Part shown: one piece after another, positions 24,670 through 32,088 of the stretch
Layout of the letters: each line of letters opens with the position of its first letter
Position numbering within the stretch: position 1 is the stretch's first letter
Assembly: GCF_017315725.1 (NCBI RefSeq)
Contig: NZ_JAFLRG010000002.1
Span: 1,054,001 to 1,118,000 of the forward strand
From: Trinickia acidisoli
GTDB taxonomy: Bacteria > Pseudomonadota > Gammaproteobacteria > Burkholderiales > Burkholderiaceae
DNA length: 64,000 nucleotides
Direction of reading: 5' to 3'
Translations under genes and position numbers: made by a program
Notes under the pieces: model-generated
The model's database searches: none
Told to the model about the DNA's origin: nothing
The model's input: the letters and a program-made list of their open reading frames with translations, nothing else

Positions 24670-24988
24670 AGTGATTTGTCTCCTGAATGATGCGGACCGA
24701 GCGTGAAGAAATGCGATATTTTTCTGATGCTGCTTTGCTGGTGCGCGATCGTCTTCAATGACGAATCGAAGGCTCACCTACGCATGAGACGAGACGAAGC
24801 GAGGCGTCCGGCTCGCGCCGGATGCGTCATCTCGATGGAGAAAGCATATTTGAGGGAGGGTCGGGCGTCCCTACACAAAAGTCAGATTCGACAGCACTTT
24901 TGTGGTGCGCTGTGGTGCGCTGCGATGCGCTATGGCACGGCGATCGCCCGACGAAACAACTGAAACGGCCCGCGAATGGGCCGCTCGA
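24670..24988. other. Intergenic region with short tandem repeats and a hairpin
   Basis: The 319-bp gap separates two leftward genes. It holds the TolB-like gene's promoter and the CLC gene's terminator. Around 24901-24930 the decamer TGTGGTGCGC occurs twice in tandem, followed by the variant TGCGATGCGC. A GC-rich hairpin (GCGTCCGGC / GCCGGATGC, loop TCGC) lies at about 24804-24825. An 86-codon frame on the plus strand (24703-24963) lacks a ribosome site and is probably not real. Confidence 0.5.
24966..24983 (-). terminator. Probable terminator of the CLC gene
   Basis: On the minus strand CGGCCC, a 6-nt loop and GGGCCG are followed by TTTCAGTTGTTT, 5 bp after the stop codon. The stem is short but GC-rich. 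Confidence 0.5.
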
Positions 24989-26848
24989 TTAATCTTCCGT
25001 GCTCGGTGATTCTTCCCTTTGTTGCACGGAGGCTCTTTTCACGACGAAACTGGGGCGCTCGCCGGGCCCGCTCTCGTGCCCCTCGTCCGGCACAGCGCTC
25101 GCGTGGCCGAAAATTCGAACGTGACGGAACTGCTCGACCTCCCGTTCCTCGGCAAACACGGACGTCGACGGCTTGAGTAAGTCGTGCCGCGATACGATGC
25201 CGACCAGGCGATACGTCTTCTCGTCCTCGACTACCGGAACGCGATCGAGCCCTTTGGTCGCCAGGCGTGCGGCCACGTTTCTGCAAGTCTCGCCAGGCAG
25301 CGCGATCTCGGGCGGCGTCCGCCCGAACAACGTGCCGAGTGCGGCGGTGCGGTTTTCGGCGGCAGCGCGATCGAGCAGCGCCCGGTCCACGATCCCGATG
25401 AGCGCACCCGAGGCGACGACGGGATAAGCGCGAAACTTCTGCTTTGCCCCGAAATAGGTTCCCAATACGTCGGCGATCGGCGTTTTCGCATCGATCGATG
25501 CGACCGTACGCGTCATGACTTCCTCGACGTAATGCCGTTCGAGCGGATCGATGCTGTACTCGCGATAGATGTGATAACCGCGGCGTGCGATCTTTTCCGT
25601 CAGGATCGAGCGGCGCATGAACATGACGGTAAAGCCGTAGGCCACCGCCGCCGCCGCGAGCAGCGGAAGCAAGGCGTTCGCATCCCCGGTGAGTTCGAAC
25701 GCGAATACTGCCGCCATGATGGGTGCCCGCATCATGCCGCCGAGCGCCGCGGCCATGAAAATGAGCGGCCAGACGGCCGGCTCTCCCCCCGGCATATAAG
25801 GCGCGGCAATGGCGCCTATGCCTGCGCCCATCATGAGCAGCGGCGCCAACACACCGCCTGACGTGCCCGAAGCGAGCGCGACGACCCAGATAATCGCCTT
25901 GACCACGACGATCGAAATCACGGCGCTCAACAAGAGGTGTCCCTGCAGCATGTCGCCGATGACGTCATAGCCGACGCCGAGCGCTCTCGGTTGGAAATAG
26001 CCGCCGATGCCGACGGCGACCGCGCCCAACGCAGGCCACCACATCCAATGGATCGGCAGTTTGCCGAATGCGTCCTCCATTTTGTAGAGCGACGTGGATA
26101 ACCCCCACGACAACGCACCCGCGATCAGGCCCGCAATGGCCGACGACAAGAGGCCGATCGGACCAAGCGGCAAGGTATGCAGCGGAAACAACGGCCCCGA
26201 TCCCAACAGCAGCGGCCGCGTGAAACCCGCCACCGCGCAGGCGATGGCGACCGGCAAGAGGCTACGTGGCCGCAACTCGAACAGCAGCAGCTCGATCGCG
26301 AGCAGCACGGCAGCAACGGGCGTACCGAAAACCGCCGTCATGCCCGCCACGGCTCCCGCCACCAAAAGTGCCTTTCTCTCGGCGCTGGACAAGTGGAAGT
26401 ACTGCGCGATGAGCGACCCGATCGCGCCGCCCGTCATGATGATCGGGCCTTCCGCGCCGAACGGGCCGCCGCTACCGATCGCGATCGCCGAGGCGAGCGG
26501 CTTGAGTATCGCCACTTTCGGCGACATCTTGCTTTTGCCGAACAGGATCGCCTCGATGGCCTCCGGTATGCCGTGGCCGCGGACCTGCTCCGAACCGTAC
26601 CGGGCAATCAGGCCCACCAACAGGCCGCCGATCACGGGCATCGCAATGACGAGCAGTCCGAGCGCATTGTGCGACGGCGAGTTGTTTGCAGACGAAACCT
26701 GCTGGAAAAAGAACAGATTCGTGAACAGACGAATCAGGTGCAGAAGAAAATCCGCGGCAATCGTACTCAGTGCGCCACCCGCGGCAGCAATCGCGCTAAT
26801 GCGCAGAAGCCTGACATCCGTCGCGAAATCGCCCTTGTTCTCACTCAT
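24989..26848 (-). CDS. CLC-type chloride channel/antiporter with CBS domains
   Basis: 619 aa from ATG 26848, preceded by AGAGGAAG; an upstream in-frame TTG/ATG is less likely. The CLC selectivity motifs are visible in order: GHGIPEAI (GxGIP region), GSGGPFGAEGPI (GxxGP with the gating Glu) and SGTSGGVLAPLLMMGA (GxFxP region). About ten membrane helices occupy residues 20-420. Two CBS domains follow (VEEVMTRTVASIDAKTPIADVL and the region near FGRTPPEIALPGETCRNVAARL...VPVVEDEKTYRLVGIVSRHDLL); these bind adenine nucleotides. The retained gating Glu favours H+/Cl- exchange. It lies 120 bp from the AIM24 gene on the same strand, with no visible functional link. Confidence 0.95.
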   Translation of the reverse strand: MSENKGDFATDVRLLRISAIAAAGGALSTIAADFLLHLIRLFTNLFFFQQVSSANNSPSHNALGLLVIAMPVIGGLLVGLIARYGSEQVRGHGIPEAIEAILFGKSKMSPKVAILKPLASAIAIGSGGPFGAEGPIIMTGGAIGSLIAQYFHLSSAERKALLVAGAVAGMTAVFGTPVAAVLLAIELLLFELRPRSLLPVAIACAVAGFTRPLLLGSGPLFPLHTLPLGPIGLLSSAIAGLIAGALSWGLSTSLYKMEDAFGKLPIHWMWWPALGAVAVGIGGYFQPRALGVGYDVIGDMLQGHLLLSAVISIVVVKAIIWVVALASGTSGGVLAPLLMMGAGIGAIAAPYMPGGEPAVWPLIFMAAALGGMMRAPIMAAVFAFELTGDANALLPLLAAAAVAYGFTVMFMRRSILTEKIARRGYHIYREYSIDPLERHYVEEVMTRTVASIDAKTPIADVLGTYFGAKQKFRAYPVVASGALIGIVDRALLDRAAAENRTAALGTLFGRTPPEIALPGETCRNVAARLATKGLDRVPVVEDEKTYRLVGIVSRHDLLKPSTSVFAEEREVEQFRHVRIFGHASAVPDEGHESGPGERPSFVVKRASVQQREESPSTED

Positions 26849-26967
26849 GAACTTCCTCTTGGGGGAGGCCGGACCGTCCGTGGCCAATGGCTCCATATAT
26901 ATCACAACGTGATGTAATGTGCGCAAAACCGCGATGCGCGCAAGCAACTTGCGCGCGCGATCCGGTC

Positions 26968-27669
26968 TCAGTTGTCTGCGCTCGCGTAGTTGACGTACAT
27001 CGACTGAATGCCGACGCGGCCTGGCCCGGTAAAGCGATTGACGATGAAGTTCACGCCCGCGCCGAACAGGCCGCTCGTCAGTCGATCGACGACGGTTTCC
27101 ATCCGCAGGTCCGGCGTTTTATAAAGCCAGCCGCCGGGCTCGACGTCGATCGTCTCGCCGGGCGCGAGCATCTTCTCGAAGACATTCCCGTAGCCGTGCA
27201 CCCACAGCACGCCATCGGCCGCGTGGCTGCGGAATTTGTCGATGAAAAAGCCGCTCTGCCCGAACAGCATGTTGCTGATGCCTCGCACGCGTTCGAACGT
27301 GTAATCGACGCTCGCGGTGGCCGCCAGGAATTGATGCTCGCGCACGTGCAGCTCTTCCCCCGCCGCAAGATGGATCGGCACGATGTGCCCCGCGCCGTCA
27401 CGGCTGAAGGCAATGATGCCGGGCCCGCTCGCTTCGGTGACGAACACCTGAATACCCGCCATCATGCGCTTGACGGCGCCCTTGAGCGGCTTCAAGCCGA
27501 TTCGGACCGTCGAATTCTTCCACAGCAGGATATGGTGTTCGAAGTACACGGGTTGCTTCGATACGTCGACCGACAGAACCGGCACGAGTTCGCCGCCGAT
27601 GTGATAAGTCACGCCGCCGTAGGTTTCGTCGGCGGCACTGGTAGGAAGCAGCGTAGGAAGTTGATTCAT
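26968..27669 (-). CDS. AIM24-family protein
   Basis: 233 aa from ATG 27669 with GGGGGAAAC upstream. The protein is all-beta, with the AIM24 pattern: VLSVDVSKQPVYFEHHILLW, MMAGIQVFVTEASGPGIIAFSRDGAGHIVPIHL, GEELHVREHQFLAAT, GNVFEKMLAPGETIDVEPGGWLYK and the C-terminal GLFGAGVNFIVNRFTGPGRVGIQSMY. Bacterial AIM24 proteins have no settled biochemical role; yeast Aim24 acts in mitochondrial inner-membrane organisation. It is downstream of a small beta-rich hypothetical gene on the same strand (60 bp). Confidence 0.9.
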   Translation of the reverse strand: MNQLPTLLPTSAADETYGGVTYHIGGELVPVLSVDVSKQPVYFEHHILLWKNSTVRIGLKPLKGAVKRMMAGIQVFVTEASGPGIIAFSRDGAGHIVPIHLAAGEELHVREHQFLAATASVDYTFERVRGISNMLFGQSGFFIDKFRSHAADGVLWVHGYGNVFEKMLAPGETIDVEPGGWLYKTPDLRMETVVDRLTSGLFGAGVNFIVNRFTGPGRVGIQSMYVNYASADN

Positions 27670-27698
27670 GTTTCCCCCTTCGTGATTGATTACCCAAC

Positions 27699-27725
27699 GG
27701 CGAGCCGCTCGATCAGTGGCTCGCC
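27699..27725 (-). repeat. Hairpin between the 182-aa gene and the AIM24 gene
   Basis: GGCGAGCC (27699-27706) and GGCTCGCC (27718-27725) form an 8-bp stem with an 11-nt loop, directly after the stop codon of the upstream 182-aa gene. No T-run follows, so it is at most a partial terminator or mRNA-stabilising element. Confidence 0.4.
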
Positions 27726-27728
27726 CGA

Positions 27729-28277
27729 TCAGTCGACGCTGAGCGTGAAATAGCCAAACTCCAGGTTGCTGGTATCGAGCAATGCCCGGACTGTCGCGTT
27801 TGGGTCGTTGGTCGTTACGGTGTCCGTCGTCACGCCGTTGATCACGGCATAAACGGCATGCGTATCGCTCAATTTCAACGTCTTGGTGACGAATGAGTTC
27901 GTCACCACGACAGTCTGCAAGGGGACACCGTTCTTGGCGATCGTGAAGGTGACCGGGCCGATCGTCGTTTTCTGGAACTCCATGCGATCGGCAACCGTGC
28001 TCGGCCCCATTTGCACCTCGAAGTCATAGGTGCCTTGCTGCCGATTCTGCTTGACCTGCGCAAGGAAGCTGACCGCTCCGGAAACGTCGAGGGGCGCGGT
28101 CGAATACGTGTTGCCGTCGATGATCGTCGTGGCGGTGATTTGGTAGGTACTGTCCGTCGGAACCTGCAGTTGGGCGCCGGGGGCAATGCCTGGCACACGA
28201 GCGGTGATCAGGTCGCCGTTGAACACGACGAATTGGGCAACATAAGCGGTCTCGTTCAATAAAGTGAGTGAGCTCAT
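27729..28277 (-). CDS. Hypothetical beta-rich protein, 182 aa
   Basis: Start ATG 28277 lacks a clear ribosome site. There is no signal peptide or membrane segment. The protein is predicted to be mostly beta (MSSLTLLNETAYVAQFVVF, ARVPGIAPGAQLQVPTDSTYQITAT, AVSFLAQVKQNRQQGTYDFEVQM), with the look of a small Ig-like or lectin-like fold. I do not recognise a family. It lies upstream of the AIM24 gene and downstream of a 140-bp gap after the large SLOG-domain gene, all on the same strand. Confidence 0.65.
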   Translation of the reverse strand: MSSLTLLNETAYVAQFVVFNGDLITARVPGIAPGAQLQVPTDSTYQITATTIIDGNTYSTAPLDVSGAVSFLAQVKQNRQQGTYDFEVQMGPSTVADRMEFQKTTIGPVTFTIAKNGVPLQTVVVTNSFVTKTLKLSDTHAVYAVINGVTTDTVTTNDPNATVRALLDTSNLEFGYFTLSVD

Positions 28278-28417
28278 CTAATTGGATACCCCGTTGGCAG
28301 AAAAACATCGATTATTTCGGCATCCTACTCGCGCAACGGGGAATAACGCTACCGCTTTTTTTGCCTTTCCGCGACAACCTCCATTAATCGCTTCGGTTTT
28401 GGCCTTGGCAATCGCCT

Positions 28418-31400
28418 CTACCCCGCACTAAGCAAACCGTTTCGAATCGCGGCAGTGATAGGTTGGGGCTCGAAAGCGGGATTTTTCGCCACGCGCGCCG
28501 CGACTTTCTCGGGATTGGGTTCGAATTCCGGGTGGATGACCGTCGGGACGCCGCGCTGTTGCGCCTCGACCAGTTCGTCGCGCGCAATATCGCCGCCGCC
28601 ATACGCATAGTAGGCACCCCGCCCATCGGCCGCGACAGTCACCATATAGGACATTCCATCCGACGCGACCGTCGACCACGTCTGCCCGGGATCGGGCACA
28701 TAAACGACATAGTCGCAATACGACGAAGCGCCGAACGCCCTCGCCTCCTCCGAAACGATCCCGAGCGTATCGATCGAGTAGTCCTTGGCAACGCGGTATC
28801 CGATGTCTCCAATGCCGTCACTCGTTGCGCCGCCGACGACGATGATATTTTCGGCGCCGTGGGCTGCGATCTCCCGCTCCAAATCTTGCGCGCACGCGCT
28901 CGCCACGGCATCCTCATCGGCATAACCCAACCCCGAGTAGCCGCCGAAAACGACCACGCGCTTGCCGCTCGTTTTCTCGAGGATCTCTGCAATGACAGGA
29001 TCTTCCGACGGCGTCGCCCCGAACGCCTGCATCACCCCATTCAGCTTGAGATTGCTCAGAATCTTCGAGTTCTGAAGCATGCTCGACGCGGTAACCAATG
29101 CGCCCGACGTCCAAGCACGCCATGAGCTGGGATTCATCGCAATCTTCTGCGTCGCATCTGCAACCTGCAAAACCGAGGTCGCCTTGAGGTAAACCTGCGA
29201 GCTGTCATAGAGCAGCCCAAGCACCCCGTCAGCCTCCGGCGAAACGAACGATGCGACGCCCATCACGCCGAATCCCAATATCGCTCCGCTGGCTTGAAGC
29301 AGCACGTCCCAATTGCTTACGTGCTGCTTCGGTCCGGTAACCGTTTGGCCCCATACGTCGACCGGCGTACCGGCGCCGCTGGTCGTCAGGTGCGGCTGCG
29401 ACAACATGGTGCCTTTGGCCAGCCCGTTGTCTTGCACCCACGCGTCATAGCTGTCGAAGGCCTGCGAGCTTGCGGGCCCGACATATTTGCGCCCCGCCTC
29501 CCCATCGACCTGAATCAATTGCAGAAGTTGCGCGTTCTTTTGTTGATCGTCGCTTTCCTTCGATAGGGATGCGTCGCTCCAATACATCACGGGAAGCAGC
29601 GTGATTTCGATCGGCGAGGCTTCGCTCGGCGCGCTCACGTTTTGCGAGGCCAGTACCGTATCGGCAAGATTGTTCAGGGTCGTGCCGCCGTAGACCTTGT
29701 CATTGCCGTCGTATTGCGGCGCACCCGGCGCCGCGTTCGTGACAGGCGTCTTGCCGTATGCGCTTCCGAGTGCATCGATGAGCGCCACGCGCGAGGTGAT
29801 GATTTGCGTGCTGCCCTGCGGGGCGACCGAACCCGGCGCGGCGTAACCGACTGCGGACGACGCCGTCGATGATGACGATGCCGCCGATGCCCGGCCGTTC
29901 AGCGATGGCAGCTCGTCCTCGATGAACTTCGCGGTCTGCGAGTGCGGCTCTGATGTGACGATGTCCTGGAATAATTGAGGATTGACGTCCTGATTACCGT
30001 CTTTATCGATCCAATTCAGATCGTAGTCCTTCTCGTCGCCATCTCCTGTGACGACGAAGCTATTGCCGTCCATACGAGTCTTCACGACGTTCAGCAGAGC
30101 GTGGCCTGCTGCGGTCCGCGCCGCCGGGGTAGTCGCGTCTCCGAGTGCGGCGTAGGCGTCCCCCACGTCCATCGCATAACGCGGCCCATCATCGTGTTCC
30201 CAAAAAACGGACAATCCATCCGCCGTGTTCCAGGTTCCATGGGCAACCAAGTGCTCGAAACGCGCTTCGAACTTCTCCTGATAGAGCGCGAGCGTGAGAT
30301 CCGCATCGGCGGGCGTGCCTACGCTTTTCAGAATTTGCGCATCGGCATGGACCACGTCGACGGCATGTCGAGCGTGCACCGACCTAGCCAAATCAGTGAA
30401 GCGCTGTTGAACAGGCGCCGATCGCGTCACGGCTGTCAGCAGATCCTGATAATTCAATGCTCCGCCGTTCTTGAATTCGGCCAATATCCCCGACGTCGCG
30501 CGCAGATCGGCTTCGGCCTTTCGCGCGGATTCAGGCGCCGTCGAGCCCGCCTCGCCCACCACATCGCTCACATCGCGGGTTTGCAGGTTCACGATCGACG
30601 GATCGTGCGTGATGTCGTTGTAGAGCGTCCAATCGTCCACGTTCACCACGCCGCTATACGACGTGAATCCGTATGGGTTCGCCGGTGCGGTCAGTTGATT
30701 GGTCGCCGGATCAATCGTTAGTACACCTAAATTTTTGAGTTGCGTCGTCAGTTCGATCGTTTGCGCGACATCGGTTTCCTTTTGCAGGGTCGACGGCGAT
30801 TCGCCGGCCTGGTGCACAGGCGTTGCGTTCGCCACCGCGGCGAGCGTTTGCAGTTCGATCAAGGCCAGGCCGAGATCGTGGCTCGTGCGTTCGCGCGCGG
30901 CTGGGTTGGCCGAGGCCAAGACCTGCCGAACCACGGTTGCCTCGCCTTGCAGCCACGCATCGATACGAGTGGGATCGTCGATCCACGCGATACCCTTTTC
31001 ACCGACGAATGCGTTTAGCGAATCGGCCAGCGCCGCTCGCAAAGCGCTCATATCGCTCGAATATTGCGCCGAACCCTCCGTATCCGCGGCGAGTCGGCGG
31101 GTCGCCGCCGCGAGTGCACGGTCGTCGATCGCCCCGGCACGGGGTGTCGCGGCCATTAACCGGGTGGCCTCGTCCAGCGTGCGCGCGTCGAAGTATTTCA
31201 TCAGCGTTGCGGCGGCCAGGCGGACGGGGCTAGGCCCGCTCGGGTCGTGCAGGTAGCCTTCCATCGATACCGGCGCTTGTACGAAGAGCGCTGCGCAGGC
31301 AAGCGTCAGCGGATCGCAACCGGCTCCCCCATACTGCGTCGAGATGCATGCGAGCGCTTCGGGTAGCGTAGCGCCCGCGTTTAGGTAGCCGCTCAACTGC

Positions 31401-31870
31401 GATGCTGCGTTCTTGATCGACGATGCCGACGGTGCTTGCCCATTCGATGCATCGCTCGGGCCGACCAATGCGGCGCCGCCCGCGGTCGACGCCCCAGCTC
31501 CAGAGCGCATTGCCGCTTCCACTTTTGCGAGCGTTGCGGCGTTCAATAGAGGCAGATGGTCGGCTTCGAGCTCTTTCACCGCGCTATCGACGGCATCCGT
31601 GCCCTGCGCTCGGGTAGGTGCGCCAGGCTCCATGTCGTACTGAATTTGAATCGTTACCGCCGCTTGCCCCTCGATAAGCGCATCGTCGTTGCGGCATCGC
31701 CATGCGGCTTTGACCGCGGCGGCCATCGTGCCGGCATCGACCGGCTTCCGGCCGATGCTTTGCGTCATCGCCGCATAGGCCTGACTGGCGAGAGACGGCT
31801 CGGGGGGAGATGGCGCAGCGGGTGGAGCCGCCACTGCGCCCATTGATGAATCGATCAGTCGTGGAATCAT
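28418..31870 (-). CDS. Large protein with C-terminal SLOG/LOG-like nucleotide-binding domain, 1150 aa
   Basis: Start ATG 31870 with GAGGCGCC upstream; an ATG at 31900 would place codons inside a strong hairpin. The N-terminal part (to about residue 230) is Ala/Ser/Pro-rich. The middle is mixed alpha, with a segment GDGDEKDYDLNWIDKDGNQDVNPQ. Around 855-890 lies a hydrophobic stretch, ILGFGVMGVASFVSPEADG. Residues about 965-1140 form a Rossmann-like SLOG/LOG-type domain: KRVVVFGGYSGLGYADED, ENIIVVGGATSDGIGDIGYRVAKD, CDYVVYVPDPG and AYYAYGGGDIARDEL. SLOG domains bind or cleave nucleotide-like ligands and occur in stress, immunity and effector systems. No signal peptide and no PIP box. It may be a large intracellular toxin- or effector-like protein. 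Function unknown. Confidence 0.65.
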   Translation of the reverse strand: MIPRLIDSSMGAVAAPPAAPSPPEPSLASQAYAAMTQSIGRKPVDAGTMAAAVKAAWRCRNDDALIEGQAAVTIQIQYDMEPGAPTRAQGTDAVDSAVKELEADHLPLLNAATLAKVEAAMRSGAGASTAGGAALVGPSDASNGQAPSASSIKNAASQLSGYLNAGATLPEALACISTQYGGAGCDPLTLACAALFVQAPVSMEGYLHDPSGPSPVRLAAATLMKYFDARTLDEATRLMAATPRAGAIDDRALAAATRRLAADTEGSAQYSSDMSALRAALADSLNAFVGEKGIAWIDDPTRIDAWLQGEATVVRQVLASANPAARERTSHDLGLALIELQTLAAVANATPVHQAGESPSTLQKETDVAQTIELTTQLKNLGVLTIDPATNQLTAPANPYGFTSYSGVVNVDDWTLYNDITHDPSIVNLQTRDVSDVVGEAGSTAPESARKAEADLRATSGILAEFKNGGALNYQDLLTAVTRSAPVQQRFTDLARSVHARHAVDVVHADAQILKSVGTPADADLTLALYQEKFEARFEHLVAHGTWNTADGLSVFWEHDDGPRYAMDVGDAYAALGDATTPAARTAAGHALLNVVKTRMDGNSFVVTGDGDEKDYDLNWIDKDGNQDVNPQLFQDIVTSEPHSQTAKFIEDELPSLNGRASAASSSSTASSAVGYAAPGSVAPQGSTQIITSRVALIDALGSAYGKTPVTNAAPGAPQYDGNDKVYGGTTLNNLADTVLASQNVSAPSEASPIEITLLPVMYWSDASLSKESDDQQKNAQLLQLIQVDGEAGRKYVGPASSQAFDSYDAWVQDNGLAKGTMLSQPHLTTSGAGTPVDVWGQTVTGPKQHVSNWDVLLQASGAILGFGVMGVASFVSPEADGVLGLLYDSSQVYLKATSVLQVADATQKIAMNPSSWRAWTSGALVTASSMLQNSKILSNLKLNGVMQAFGATPSEDPVIAEILEKTSGKRVVVFGGYSGLGYADEDAVASACAQDLEREIAAHGAENIIVVGGATSDGIGDIGYRVAKDYSIDTLGIVSEEARAFGASSYCDYVVYVPDPGQTWSTVASDGMSYMVTVAADGRGAYYAYGGGDIARDELVEAQQRGVPTVIHPEFEPNPEKVAARVAKNPAFEPQPITAAIRNGLLSAG

Positions 31871-31881
31871 GGCGCCTCGAA

Positions 31882-31915
31882 CGGGCCGGTGCATGCGCAA
31901 GCATGCACCGGCCCG
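31882..31915. repeat. Perfect 15-bp inverted repeat in the leader of the SLOG-domain gene
   Basis: Arms 31882-31896 and 31901-31915 are exact complements with a 4-nt loop (GCAA on the plus strand, TTGC on the minus strand). On the minus strand it ends 11 nt before the ATG at 31870, next to the ribosome site. It lies about 170 bp after the stop of the upstream exoprotein gene. No T-run follows on either strand. Confidence 0.7.
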
Positions 31916-32088
31916 CGGAAGGCTAGATTTTGGGTCGACAGATTTGCGTCAGCAAGCCGGGCTTTACGTAGGGCCTACTCCCTTTGCAGCGGCGAAACCG
32001 TTCCCATTCCGAAGCTCACGTCGAAGACCCTGCGCGTTATCGTTCGCGGCAAGCGCTCCGTACCGCGAGCGCCGCGATTTCCGCAGTA

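Noticed and set aside
24703..24963. 86-codon plus-strand frame in the TolB-like/CLC gap
   Set aside because: No ribosome site and no recognisable fold. It overlaps the promoter and terminator sequences of the flanking genes.
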